A stretch of DNA of 64,000 nucleotides from Virgibacillus salexigens. GTDB lineage: Bacteria > Bacillota > Bacilli > Bacillales > Amphibacillaceae. Both the position numbers and the translations under genes were made by a program. The stretch is taken from contig NZ_BNEO01000001.1 of the NCBI RefSeq assembly GCF_014905415.1, positions 930,001 to 994,000 on the forward strand, read 5' to 3'. Positions 34,541 through 43,875 of this stretch are shown here, in pieces. The notes beneath the pieces are model-generated. The model made no database searches. It saw only the letters and a program-made list of their open reading frames with translations, and was not told the DNA's origin. How positions within the stretch are numbered: the stretch's first letter is position 1; every line of letters starts with the position of its first letter.

Positions 34541-34569
34541 TTTACGAATACACATATTCGTAGTAAAAT
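34541..34569 (+). promoter_or_regulatory. Promoter of second LCP gene
   Basis: TTTACG, 17 nt, TAAAAT, the same arrangement as at 32576-32604. The space also contains the inverted pair CGAATA/TATTCG. The start codon is about 100 bp downstream, giving a long leader. Confidence 0.5.
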
Positions 34570-34668
34570 TAAACTTAGTTTTAAAAAAAAGCAAGAAAAT
34601 TATCATTTATTATTGTTTAATATTACCATTATATATTTCGATTTTCTATTAATTATTTAAGGGTGAAT

Positions 34669-35745
34669 ATGAAAATGTCTAATAAAACAACGCGCACAAG
34701 AGTTGTTAGAAGAAAGAAAAGAAAATTAAGAAAAAGAGCATACTTTATACTATTGCCGCTTATCCTCGTCTTTCTAGGAGTAGCTAGTTATGCATCTTAT
34801 TTATATATAAAAGCGGATAGCGTTCTATCTGACTCCTATGAAGATGATGGTAGAGAAAAATCCGATCTAAGAGAAAGCAAAGTCGACCCCAATGTAGACA
34901 ATGTCTCTGTACTAATAATGGGGGTGGATGCAAGTGATCTGCGTAATAATGCAGATAATGCTCGGTCAGACACATTAATGGTAGCTACATTAAATAAAGA
35001 TGACAAAAGTGTTAAATTACTAAGTATTCCACGTGACTCCTATGTATATATTCCAGAAGTTGGTTATAAAACAAAGATTAATCATGCTCATGCATACGGT
35101 GGAACCCAAGCAACAACAAAAACAGTGGAAGAATTATTAGATATTCCAATTGATTATTATGTCAAGGTTAATTTTGAAGCATTCATTGATGTGGTTAATG
35201 CTGTTGAAGGGGTTACTGTCGATGTTCCATATGAATTACACGAACAGAATTCAAAGGACGAAGCTGGAGCTATCCATTTACAACCAGGAGAACAACAGCT
35301 TAATGGGGAAGAAGCCCTTGCATTAGCGCGTACAAGGAAATTAGATAGCGATATCGAACGCGGAAAAAGACAGCAAGAAATTATTAAAGCAGTAATAAAT
35401 AAGGCAATATCGCTTGATTCTGTAATGAAATATGATGATGTACTGGAAGCAGTTGGCAGCAATATGACTACGAATATGACGTTTAGTGAGATGAAAAGCT
35501 TTATCTCCTATGGTACCAAAGGGAAGAATCTTGATTTTGAAACCATGACCTTAGAAGGGCATGATTACCAACCAAACGGTACCTATTACTGGCAATTAGA
35601 TGACATAGCCTTAGAAGAAACTCAAGAAACACTGAAGCGGCATTTGGATATCTCAACAAACAGTTCCTTAACGGATTCAAATAATCAATCGAATGAACAA
35701 AGTTCAGAAACAGAATCTTCTGTTTCCAATGATGGAACACAATAA
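34669..35745 (+). CDS. LytR-CpsA-Psr (LCP) family cell-wall glycopolymer ligase (second copy)
   Basis: A 358-residue LCP enzyme with a basic start, one membrane segment (YFILLPLILVFLGVASYASY) and the extracellular catalytic domain. Landmarks are SVLIMGVDASDLRNN, ARSDTLMVATLNKDDKSVKL, LLSIPRDSYVYIPEVGYKTK, KINHAHAYGG and LARTRKLDSDIERGKRQQ. It should attach a carrier-linked wall polymer to peptidoglycan. The tail is Ser/Gln/Asn-rich. Possible starts are GTG 34663, ATG 34669 and ATG 34675; AAGGGTGA nearby does not decide firmly between the last two. It is a paralogue of the gene at 32638. Confidence 0.93.
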   Translation: MKMSNKTTRTRVVRRKKRKLRKRAYFILLPLILVFLGVASYASYLYIKADSVLSDSYEDDGREKSDLRESKVDPNVDNVSVLIMGVDASDLRNNADNARSDTLMVATLNKDDKSVKLLSIPRDSYVYIPEVGYKTKINHAHAYGGTQATTKTVEELLDIPIDYYVKVNFEAFIDVVNAVEGVTVDVPYELHEQNSKDEAGAIHLQPGEQQLNGEEALALARTRKLDSDIERGKRQQEIIKAVINKAISLDSVMKYDDVLEAVGSNMTTNMTFSEMKSFISYGTKGKNLDFETMTLEGHDYQPNGTYYWQLDDIALEETQETLKRHLDISTNSSLTDSNNQSNEQSSETESSVSNDGTQ

Positions 35746-35753
35746 ATATCAAA

Positions 35754-35782
35754 AACCCTTCTGGTAATTTACCAGAAGGGTT
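35754..35782. terminator. Bidirectional terminator between LCP and TagO-like genes
   Basis: Arms AACCCTTCTGGT and ACCAGAAGGGTT around a 5-nt loop, flanked by A and T runs, between convergent genes. Confidence 0.9.
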
Positions 35783-35786
35783 AATT

Positions 35787-36842
35787 TTATGGTTTATGTT
35801 TAAGCGCTTTGAAAAAATTCGTTAATGGTTTATATTTGCTATTAATCAACTCTAAATTCTCAATCAATGCTTGTAGTGCCAGCATAGCAACTGCAAAAAT
35901 AGCTACTGACCCCCATACCGTAGTCATGGAAAATAGTATTGCCGCTAAACTAAACATCGTACTTAAAGCATAAATAAACAGTACTGTATGTTTATGCGAG
36001 AACCCCATGTGTAATAATCGATGATGTAAATGCGAACTATCTGGACTAGATAACGGCTGTTTGTTTACATATCTTCTAATAATCGCAATAAGCGTATCCG
36101 AAATCGGAACTGCTAGGATAAATATTGGTATAATAAATGAAATTATCGTCACATTTTTAAACCCTAACAGCGCGAGTACAGCTATCATATAGCCTAAAAA
36201 TAAGGCACCTGTATCCCCCATAAAAATCTTTGCGGGATAAAAATTGTAACGAAGAAATCCAACGATACTAAAAAACAATATCAGCGCCATCGTTGCTACG
36301 TACACATCACCCATGGATACTGCCATTCCTGCAATAGTAAATAATGCAATTGCTGATACACCAGCTGCCAGCCCATCTAGACCATCGATCAGATTGATAG
36401 CGTTAGTCACCCCAACAATCCAAAATACTGTTATCAATGAACTCATAAAACCAAATTCAATTTGGCCTCCAAACGGGAGATTTACAAACTCAATATGTAA
36501 CCCCCCACCAAAAACGACAATACAGGCGATCCCAATTTGTATAATAAATTTGAATTTTGCCGATAAATCAGTAATATCGTCAAAAAATCCTAATACAATA
36601 ATAAGAAAAGCCCCAATAATAATAGCGAAATGATAAGTGCTTGTTGGCTGTAATATAAGTAACCCCAGTAAAAAACTAAGAAAAATTGCTAAACCACCCA
36701 ATGTCGGGATAGGTGCTTTATGAACTTTTCGAACATTTGGCTTATCGGTTGCATTTAATTTCTTTGAGAATTTAATAATAATTGGAGTTATTATGAGTGA
36801 AAATAACAGGGTCAGACAGGCTAGCAATGCTATTTCAAGCAT
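35787..36842 (-). CDS. tagO: UDP-GlcNAc:undecaprenyl-phosphate GlcNAc-1-phosphate transferase (MraY/WecA/TagO family)
   Basis: A 351-residue polytopic membrane enzyme with about 10 segments. Catalytic loops are visible: KVHKAPIPTLGGLAIFLSF, FFDDITDLSAKFKF with the aspartate pair, AINLIDGLDGLAAG with N-x-x-D-G-x-D-G-L, FMGDTGALFLG and SHLHHRLLHMGFSHKHT. It starts wall teichoic acid and other glycopolymers by moving GlcNAc-1-P to undecaprenyl phosphate. ATG 36842 (MLEIALLACL) has GAGGTGGGCTAC upstream. It follows a GT4 gene by 41 bp in the same direction. Confidence 0.92.
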   Translation of the reverse strand: MLEIALLACLTLLFSLIITPIIIKFSKKLNATDKPNVRKVHKAPIPTLGGLAIFLSFLLGLLILQPTSTYHFAIIIGAFLIIVLGFFDDITDLSAKFKFIIQIGIACIVVFGGGLHIEFVNLPFGGQIEFGFMSSLITVFWIVGVTNAINLIDGLDGLAAGVSAIALFTIAGMAVSMGDVYVATMALILFFSIVGFLRYNFYPAKIFMGDTGALFLGYMIAVLALLGFKNVTIISFIIPIFILAVPISDTLIAIIRRYVNKQPLSSPDSSHLHHRLLHMGFSHKHTVLFIYALSTMFSLAAILFSMTTVWGSVAIFAVAMLALQALIENLELINSKYKPLTNFFKALKHKP

Positions 36843-36883
36843 GTAGCCCACCTCATTTAAAACAAATTTATACGTCACGATAA

Positions 36884-37993
36884 TTAGTTACTTTTTTTCA
36901 TGCTTCGATATACATTATAAATGTTTTCGGCAAAAATCTCCAATGTAAATTTGGCGGAAGCATGATTGTATAACTTTTCTCCCATTAATCGTAACATACC
37001 CCGTTTATAAAAAAATAATGCATCATTCATTGCCGCAATTAACTCCCTTGTATTCCCAGGCTTAATTCTCCAGCCAACAGACTTATCTACAACTAACTCA
37101 CTAACACCTCCAACATCTGTCGAAATAACTGGTGTTTTTACTTTTGCTGATTCTAATAATACAAGTGGAAAACTTTCACTTAAAGAAGTAAGCAACGTTA
37201 CATCTGCCAACTGATAAAGATGTTCAATATCATTACGATAACCTAAAAAATGAACGTGATCTGTGATCCCAAGTTCAGTAACCATCTTTTCTAGCTGCTG
37301 TTGCAGAGCACCCTCTCCAGCTAGCATGAGATGACAGTTACCAGCTGACTTCAACACTTCGGAAAATGCTTCCAAGGCAAAATGATGCCCTTTTACTTCC
37401 TCTAGTCTTGCTACCATTAAGAAGACAAAATCATCCTCTGCTATCCCAAAATCTTGTTTGCGATAATTGCATTCGACATGATGCGTAAAATCAATTCCAT
37501 TTAGTGCAATAACAATTTTTGCTTCATCAATGCCAGCATCAATTAAGAAATCTTTAAAAGGATGAGAAATAGCAACTAATTTATCAGCTTGTCTCATCGC
37601 ATTAACATTTAATTTGCTAAGTAACTTTCCATACATTCCCTTTCCCATAAAATCCAAAAATGGATTACTATGTATGGTAACCACCCATTGAAATGGTACA
37701 ATCTTCCTTAATATATTTGCGTAAACGTTGGCTCTTGGGCCATGTGTGTGTATACAATGAATGTGTTCTTGTTGGATATACGATTTCATTTTGTGTATTA
37801 ATGGAATGCTGAATCGGGAATTGCAAGAAAAATGAACAGTTTGAATACCTGATTCATTGGCACGCTTTAATAATTCTCCGTCTTCCATTACCCCAAGTAC
37901 AAACTGCTCGTTATTAAATTCCTTCATTAAATTTAAGATATGGTACATTCCACCGCCTGTCTCATTTCCAGCGTTTAAATGTAATATTTTCAT
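36884..37993 (-). CDS. GT4 family glycosyltransferase
   Basis: A 369-residue GT-B enzyme. N-terminal Rossmann part starts MKILHLNAGNETGGGMYHIL, with the acceptor-side loop GGGMYH. In the C-terminal part, FLMVARLEEVKGHHFALEAF, HFLGYRNDIEHLYQLADVTL and SLSESFPLVLLESAKVKTPV form the nucleotide-sugar site with E-x(7)-E pattern (ESFPLVLLE). Cytoplasmic. It probably extends a lipid-linked polymer with the TagO-like enzyme, which it precedes by 41 bp. The donor sugar cannot be read. Confidence 0.88.
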   Translation of the reverse strand: MKILHLNAGNETGGGMYHILNLMKEFNNEQFVLGVMEDGELLKRANESGIQTVHFSCNSRFSIPLIHKMKSYIQQEHIHCIHTHGPRANVYANILRKIVPFQWVVTIHSNPFLDFMGKGMYGKLLSKLNVNAMRQADKLVAISHPFKDFLIDAGIDEAKIVIALNGIDFTHHVECNYRKQDFGIAEDDFVFLMVARLEEVKGHHFALEAFSEVLKSAGNCHLMLAGEGALQQQLEKMVTELGITDHVHFLGYRNDIEHLYQLADVTLLTSLSESFPLVLLESAKVKTPVISTDVGGVSELVVDKSVGWRIKPGNTRELIAAMNDALFFYKRGMLRLMGEKLYNHASAKFTLEIFAENIYNVYRSMKKSN

Positions 37994-38126
37994 GAATTAT
38001 CCACCCTCGATGTTTACTAGTAACTCAATATAACCAAGTGTGGTGGAAATTATAATCAGAAGTGAATATAAACAGAAATCGTGTCAATAATTGTATACGA
38101 AGGAATTAAAATTCAGGGGAAATCAT

Positions 38127-39419
38127 ATGAAAATAGATGCTTATACGCGAAATAAACTCATTTTTGTGCTAATTATCATACAACCGATTATCGATTTGTT
38201 AACATCATTCACATCACAATTCCCAATATCCATCGGTGCTTTCTTTCGAGCATTCACTATGATGGTATTATTCATTTCATTGTTCGTTATTTTTTATCGC
38301 ACAGATAAAAAATTACTTTTCTTTTTATCTGCTGCTTTCTTAGGAATAGGAATTAGTTTTTTTCTAAATGCTTTTACGAAACCAAATTTTATATGGTTCT
38401 CCGAATTTAATTTCTACTTAAAGGCAAGTTACTTCATCGTAATTGTTTTTGCCATCATCTATGTCAATCAAAAAAAGTCGCTATATAAACATGACTTATA
38501 CAAAGCTACAACCATTGCTAGCTTTATTGTTGGACTTTCCTATTGGTTGGCCATTATAACCGATACAAGTATGGACAGCTATCGATATTATACTTCTGGT
38601 CATTCTGGATGGTTTTTTTCAGCAAATGAACTAAGTGTCATTATCCTTATTTTATTCGGAATATTGAGTATCAACCTCATGTACAATAAACAATTATCTT
38701 CATGGATTGCTTATCTACTTCTATTAAGCATGATACCAATGATTGGCACAAAAACTGCCTTCTTAGGTGGTTTGATCCTAATTAGTATGCTCATTATCTA
38801 TCATCTATGGAGATTAAAATTACAAATCTGGAAAGATATACATGCTTCTGCCTTATTCGTTATTCTCATCCTATTTTTTTGTCTCATTCCGTATACCCCA
38901 ATGGGGACAAATACGCAGCCTGGATACGGACTTCCAGAAGATCAACTAGAAATAGATACCACTGAAGAAAAGGCAACTTCTTCCAAAACGGCACTTTTTT
39001 TTCATAAAGTGCTCAGTTCCAGGGATATCTTTTTTGTAGAAATAAAAGCGGATTATATGGAAGCAAATACCTTCCGAAAACTATTTGGGCTTGGATACGC
39101 GGGTGATTATCAGAAGGAGCCAAAATTAGTTGAGATGGACTTCTTTGATCTATTCTTTAGTTTTGGAGTGGTAGCAAGTAGTTTTATTCTCTTGCCTATC
39201 ATCATCTTAGGGAAACAATTACTCCTTTCCTTCGCTCTAACCGTAGAACATCTCTTTCTATTCGTCATCATTGGTCTAAGTCTTGGAATAGCTTTTTTAG
39301 CAGGTCACGTCCTTTTTGCACCATCTGTGATATCTTATCTTGCTATTCCACTTTTGCTTTTAGGAGTCGATGAATATGATTACACCGAAACTAGTAAGCT
39401 TCATAATTCCTGTTTATAA
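38127..39419 (+). CDS. O-antigen ligase/polymerase-like membrane protein
   Basis: A 430-residue protein with around 10-11 hydrophobic segments and a large outer loop near residues 245-315 (GYGLPEDQLEID region). The layout is that of Wzy/WaaL-type polymerases or ligases, and no enzyme motif is certain. ATG 38127 follows GGGGAAATCAT; an in-frame ATG at 38091 lacks a site. The end overlaps the next gene by 44 bp, so translation is coupled. It opens a plus-strand operon with GT2, pyruvyl transferase-like, flippase and GDPD genes, which suits a block-wise made surface polysaccharide. Confidence 0.75.
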   Translation: MKIDAYTRNKLIFVLIIIQPIIDLLTSFTSQFPISIGAFFRAFTMMVLFISLFVIFYRTDKKLLFFLSAAFLGIGISFFLNAFTKPNFIWFSEFNFYLKASYFIVIVFAIIYVNQKKSLYKHDLYKATTIASFIVGLSYWLAIITDTSMDSYRYYTSGHSGWFFSANELSVIILILFGILSINLMYNKQLSSWIAYLLLLSMIPMIGTKTAFLGGLILISMLIIYHLWRLKLQIWKDIHASALFVILILFFCLIPYTPMGTNTQPGYGLPEDQLEIDTTEEKATSSKTALFFHKVLSSRDIFFVEIKADYMEANTFRKLFGLGYAGDYQKEPKLVEMDFFDLFFSFGVVASSFILLPIIILGKQLLLSFALTVEHLFLFVIIGLSLGIAFLAGHVLFAPSVISYLAIPLLLLGVDEYDYTETSKLHNSCL

Positions 39420-40437
39420 TGCAGAACATTCCTTGTTCCCTTGTGTCCAGAGTATCTTAGGACAAATGTATCATCCTATTGAAATCATTCTAATTAATGA
39501 TGGCTCAACAGATCACAGTAAAGATTTATGTAATAAATTGGCGGAAGTGTATGCATCCATTCATGTCATTCATCAAGAAAATACAGGTGTATCTCAAGCG
39601 AGAAATAGAGGTATCCGAGAAGCTAATGGAGAGTATATACAATTTGTTGATGCAGATGATTATATCGATTCCATGATGACTAAAAAACTCGTGCAAGCGA
39701 TGAAGTCAAACAAGAAATGCGAACTTGTCATTTGTGGTTATGAAGCAATCACAACAAAAACAAGCCGAAAAAAATATACACCATGTATCGAAGGCATGTT
39801 AAAAAATAATAGGTATCTTACTCATATTGGTGAGTTATATAAACAAATTATCCTACCATCTCCCTGCAACAAATTATACCGTACCGATATCATACGCGAA
39901 CATCAGCTATCTTTTACGGATAAACTATCAAATGGAGAAGATTTGCTATTTAACTTAGACTACTTGCGTCATTGCAAGCATATTCATATCATTGGTGATA
40001 CGCTTTATAAATATCTAATGAAAGATTCCTATTCCCTATCTCGAAGATACCGTAAAGACTATCTTCAAGAACAACAGCGCCTACTAGAAGAAGTCACTCG
40101 GTTTCTAAGAGAGAAAAGGGCGTTAACGACAAAAAATCAGCAAGTCATAGGCGAAATTTATGCGAATAGTATTATTAATGCGTTGACCAATCTGTTTCAT
40201 CCAGATAACTCGATGCCTCGCAATAGAAAAAAAGAACAAATGGATGACATACTTCTTACCGCCAAACGAAATGTCGACATGAAGTATTTTCGAGGAACAT
40301 CTCAAAAACGGTTAGTAAGTATGTTAATTCGCCTTCGAGCTACCTATGGGCTCTATGCTTTTTTTCGAGTTAAGCCATTTCTCCAACATCAGCAACGGGT
40401 ACTATCTACTATTGTAAAGAAGGTAAAACATGAGTAA
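39376..40437 (+). CDS. GT2 family glycosyltransferase
   Basis: A 353-residue GT-A enzyme. VSFIIPVYNAEHSLFPCVQS, ILINDGSTDHSKDLC, QENTGVSQARNRGIREANGE and IQFVDADDYIDS with the D-x-D metal site (DADD) are textbook GT2. The C-terminal part is basic and alpha-helical. ATG 39376 is 9 nt from AGGAG; the ATG at 39370 is only 3 nt away. It overlaps the membrane protein gene before it. It adds a sugar of unknown type to the surface polysaccharide. Confidence 0.92.
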   Translation: MITPKLVSFIIPVYNAEHSLFPCVQSILGQMYHPIEIILINDGSTDHSKDLCNKLAEVYASIHVIHQENTGVSQARNRGIREANGEYIQFVDADDYIDSMMTKKLVQAMKSNKKCELVICGYEAITTKTSRKKYTPCIEGMLKNNRYLTHIGELYKQIILPSPCNKLYRTDIIREHQLSFTDKLSNGEDLLFNLDYLRHCKHIHIIGDTLYKYLMKDSYSLSRRYRKDYLQEQQRLLEEVTRFLREKRALTTKNQQVIGEIYANSIINALTNLFHPDNSMPRNRKKEQMDDILLTAKRNVDMKYFRGTSQKRLVSMLIRLRATYGLYAFFRVKPFLQHQQRVLSTIVKKVKHE

Positions 40438-40490
40438 CTACCATGTCCAGCAAATAATTTAGGAAACACCAGTTACTGAGGAGGTTGTTT

Positions 40491-41585
40491 ATGAACAATA
40501 TCATGCTTTATGCTTACACCCAACATAATTTAGGAGATGATTTATTCATCAAAATCCTTTGTGATCGCTACCCAAATACAACCTTCCATTTACTTGCCCC
40601 TCGTGACTATGACAAGACATTTTTAAAATTAAAGAATTTGAACATTATCCCACGTGATTCGCTTTTTTTTCGTGGGGGAAATTGGCTAGCAACAAAGATG
40701 AATCAGCAACAACTACTCTCTGCTTTCCTATCAAGGGAATGTGATGCAGTCGTTTATGCAGGTGGTTCATTGTTTATTCAACATGCTGACTGGAAAAGGC
40801 AAATGAAACAAGTAAAAGCAATGTATATAAAGGAGAAGCCTTTCTTTTTATTAGGGGCGAACTTTGGTCCGCATTCAGATCAGGCTTTCCTAATGGAGTA
40901 TCATCAATTATTTCAACAATTCACCGATATCTGCTTTCGCGATCAGTATTCGTATACATTATTTAATGATCTACCTAATGTTAGAGTTGCTACAGATATG
41001 GCTTTTCAGTTAGAAACAACGGATACAAAAACAGCGTCAATGATGTCGGTTATTATTTCCGTAATAAAGCCATCGATTAGATCATCATTGCGTGGATACG
41101 ATGCTATTTACTATAACAAGGTAAGTGAAATTGCGCGTTATTTTATGATTCAAGGATATACTGTAACGTTGATGTCCTTCTGTGGTTATGAACGAGACCA
41201 TGAAGCAATCAACAGCATTATCCATTTGTTATCAGATGATGAGAAAAATCAGATTCGCACCTTCTATTATCAATATAAATTGGAAGAAGCTTTAACGCTC
41301 CTTTCATCATCGGCTTTTATTGTGGCTACAAGGTTTCACTCCATGATATTAGGCTGGTTATTTCAAAAACCTGTATTTCCAATCGTTTATAGCAGTAAAA
41401 TGACGAATATTTTAAACGACATAAATTTTCAAGGGAGCTATACTACCTTCGATGGCTTAAAGAATTTAAAAGCGGAGAATGTTTATGAGAGTGTAAACAC
41501 GAATACAGTTGATATCTCGAATCAAATTTCTAAGGCAGGTAAACAATTTTTCCAACTAGATTCGTATTTAAAAACCAAGACGTAA
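40491..41585 (+). CDS. Polysaccharide pyruvyl transferase family protein
   Basis: A 364-residue protein of the CsaB/WcaK/AmsJ family. NNIMLYAYTQHNLGDDLFIK (gene start; G-D-D), AVVYAGGSLFIQHADWK (the G-G-S/G loop), PFFLLGANFGPHSDQ, ICFRDQYSYTLF and VATRFHSMILGWLFQKPVFP (the R-F-H) are the conserved points. It likely adds pyruvate ketals to sugar residues, making the polymer acidic. GAGGAGG lies 6 nt before the ATG. It stands between GT2 and flippase genes in the operon. Some members have unknown reactions, so pyruvyl transfer is inferred. Confidence 0.86.
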   Translation: MNNIMLYAYTQHNLGDDLFIKILCDRYPNTTFHLLAPRDYDKTFLKLKNLNIIPRDSLFFRGGNWLATKMNQQQLLSAFLSRECDAVVYAGGSLFIQHADWKRQMKQVKAMYIKEKPFFLLGANFGPHSDQAFLMEYHQLFQQFTDICFRDQYSYTLFNDLPNVRVATDMAFQLETTDTKTASMMSVIISVIKPSIRSSLRGYDAIYYNKVSEIARYFMIQGYTVTLMSFCGYERDHEAINSIIHLLSDDEKNQIRTFYYQYKLEEALTLLSSSAFIVATRFHSMILGWLFQKPVFPIVYSSKMTNILNDINFQGSYTTFDGLKNLKAENVYESVNTNTVDISNQISKAGKQFFQLDSYLKTKT

Positions 41586-41598
41586 AGGACTGGTTATC

Positions 41599-43014
41599 AT
41601 GGCCAAAGGAGAAAAACTAGCAAAAGATACAATGTTATATGGTATTGCTACGTTTGGTTCGAAAGTACTTGTTTTTTTCATGCTGCCAGTTTATACACAT
41701 TATTTCACCACGGAAGAATACGGAACATGGGACATAGTCCTTACTACTTCCAGTTTGCTAGCTCCATTTATTAGCTTTGAATTGGTTTCAGCTGTCTATC
41801 GTTGGTTAATTGTTGAAAGAGATAAACAACAACAAATAAAGATTATTACGAGTGGTACCATTGCTTTAGTACGAAACCTGCTTTGCTTCACAATCCTAGC
41901 TTTCATATGCCTTGCATTTATTTCCATTCCCTATGGAATGCTAACCTTACTATTAATTAATGTTGTTATTATCAATAGCTATATGCAGCAATGTGCTAGA
42001 GGACTAGGTTTCAATATCTTATTTGCTTCACTTGGATTGTTACAAACAACGATACATATCCTGCTTATTCTCCTATTCTTATTTGGATTTCAGATGCGTA
42101 TCGAAGCGTTCTTCTATGCTTATATTCTTGCTAATATGGCAGCAATCCTTCTCGCCTGGATATTGATGCGTTTTCATCGGTTTTTATCTCTTCAAACCTA
42201 CTCGAAATCGTTAATTAAATCCTTTTTAGCCTACGCTATTCCAATTATTCCTGGAGCAATAAGTTGGTGGGTGATGAATGCCTCTGATCGGTTTATTATT
42301 GTACGTTTCTTAGGCATTGATTTCAATGGTCTATATGCGGTCGCAAACCAAATCCCTGCAATTCTTATTATGATCAGTACGGTATTTAACTTAGCTTGGA
42401 AGGACAGTGCCATTGTTTATTTTAATGAATCCGATAAAGATAATTATTATACGAATGTATTTCAGCATTTCTTCCGCTTACTTGCTACATCGGTTATTTG
42501 TATAACCCTTCTCACCAAGCCAATCTTTTCGATCTTTATCTCAGAAAAGTTCATTGAATCATGGCAATACACAGGCTTGTTATTAGTAGGAACGATGTTT
42601 AGCGCTTTCTCGTTGTTTTGGAGCGCTGGCTTTCATGGTGCCAAAAAGACCAACGTTATATTTATTACTTCCATCATCGGTGCAATCGTAAATATTCTCA
42701 TCCATATTTTATTTATTCATTTTATCGGTTTATACGCAGCTGCTTGGTCCACGGTAATTGCATTTTTTATCACCTGGATTATTCGTGTACATACTTGTCG
42801 GCCGTATTTTACAATTCGCTTAAATCGAAAAGATATGCTGATTCTATTCCCACTGTTGTTCGTCGCAATCCTAGCACCTTACTTTGTAGGAACAGGAGAG
42901 TTAGGCTTGCTTACTGGATTGTCCATCATCCTGTTTTTGGCTTATAATAAGCCTATTATCATCGGAGTAACAAAGCTGCTTGTTCATCGGTTTAAAGATT
43001 CGAGAGACACATGA
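41599..43014 (+). CDS. Lipid-linked oligosaccharide flippase (Wzx/RfbX-like, MOP superfamily)
   Basis: A 471-residue membrane protein with 12-14 hydrophobic segments. It starts GEKLAKDTMLYGIATFGSKV with the conserved G-x-x-x-x-K/R opening of polysaccharide transporters, and FMLPVYTHYFTTEEYGTWDI is the second signature. MNASDRFIIVRFLGIDFNGL marks the middle repeat. It probably flips the polysaccharide unit built by the neighbouring GTs to the outer face, where the polymerase/ligase-like protein at 38127 acts. AAAGGA lies 9 nt before the ATG. Confidence 0.9.
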   Translation: MAKGEKLAKDTMLYGIATFGSKVLVFFMLPVYTHYFTTEEYGTWDIVLTTSSLLAPFISFELVSAVYRWLIVERDKQQQIKIITSGTIALVRNLLCFTILAFICLAFISIPYGMLTLLLINVVIINSYMQQCARGLGFNILFASLGLLQTTIHILLILLFLFGFQMRIEAFFYAYILANMAAILLAWILMRFHRFLSLQTYSKSLIKSFLAYAIPIIPGAISWWVMNASDRFIIVRFLGIDFNGLYAVANQIPAILIMISTVFNLAWKDSAIVYFNESDKDNYYTNVFQHFFRLLATSVICITLLTKPIFSIFISEKFIESWQYTGLLLVGTMFSAFSLFWSAGFHGAKKTNVIFITSIIGAIVNILIHILFIHFIGLYAAAWSTVIAFFITWIIRVHTCRPYFTIRLNRKDMLILFPLLFVAILAPYFVGTGELGLLTGLSIILFLAYNKPIIIGVTKLLVHRFKDSRDT

Positions 43015-43058
43015 TCTATGTTATACTTTCACTACGAAAAAGTTAGGGAGATGGACAA

Positions 43059-43784
43059 ATGACATTAAATTTTGCACATAGAGGTTCGTTAACAGAGGCA
43101 CCTGAAAATACATTACCTGCTTTTCAACAGGCATTAGTACATGGCGCAAAGGCGATTGAACTAGATGTTCAACTTACGAAGGATAACTATCTTGTTGTTT
43201 GCCATGACCATAAATTATCACGGTTCAACCCATCAGCCAATCAGCGAATCATTGATGTCACGTTAGAAGAATTAAAGCAAATAGATGTTAGTGCTTCGTT
43301 CGGGGACAATTTCAGCGCGGTTACCATACCAACTCTTGATGAAGTATTAGAGGATTGCCCAAATGATATCTTCTTAAATATTGAAATCAAGAACATTCCT
43401 GTTATTTACAACAAGATTGAAGAACGACTCATCCATTGCTTATCGGAACATAATCGTTTTAATAATATAGTGATCTCCTCGTTTGATCATGTCGCTTTAA
43501 AAAACATACAAACAGTCGTTCCAAGTGTACCTTTAGGAATGTTGTTTTACTATCGAATCCTCAACCCTTGGGAATATGCGAAGCAAAGTGGATTAAACAT
43601 TACAAGTATTCACCCAAATCATGTCTATACGGATCAGCACTTTATCGAACAATGCCATGCCAATGGTTATCAGGTATATCCATTTACTGTGAACAAAAAA
43701 GAAAGGTATCATGAATTAGTCTCTTATGGTGTAGATGGTGTGTTTTCTAATAACCCGGAAATATTCTCACAAACGAAAGCATAA
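43059..43784 (+). CDS. Glycerophosphodiester phosphodiesterase
   Basis: A 241-residue GDPD enzyme. NFAHRGSLTEAPENTLPAFQ gives the H-R-G and E-N-T residues, AIELDVQLTKD the metal-binding E-x-D, VVCHDHKL the H-D, and INIEIK-type LNIEIKN the late glutamate. No signal peptide, so cytoplasmic. It frees glycerol-3-phosphate from glycerophosphodiesters, and could supply precursor to the TagD pathway encoded nearby; that link is only contextual. It is 44 bp after the flippase gene and is closed by a very strong terminator. Confidence 0.93.
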   Translation: MTLNFAHRGSLTEAPENTLPAFQQALVHGAKAIELDVQLTKDNYLVVCHDHKLSRFNPSANQRIIDVTLEELKQIDVSASFGDNFSAVTIPTLDEVLEDCPNDIFLNIEIKNIPVIYNKIEERLIHCLSEHNRFNNIVISSFDHVALKNIQTVVPSVPLGMLFYYRILNPWEYAKQSGLNITSIHPNHVYTDQHFIEQCHANGYQVYPFTVNKKERYHELVSYGVDGVFSNNPEIFSQTKA

Positions 43785-43785
43785 C

Positions 43786-43831
43786 AAAACCCAAGCAGCT
43801 GACTTTGGATAAAGTTAGCTGCTTGGGTTTT
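43786..43831 (+). terminator. Strong terminator of the polysaccharide operon
   Basis: A perfect 15-bp stem (AAAACCCAAGCAGCT and complement) around a 16-nt spacer, with A and T ends, so it can serve both strands, including the convergent TagH gene. Confidence 0.9.
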
Positions 43832-43875
43832 ATAGCGGGCAAATCAAAGAGAACAACGCTCTCATAGATTATCCC

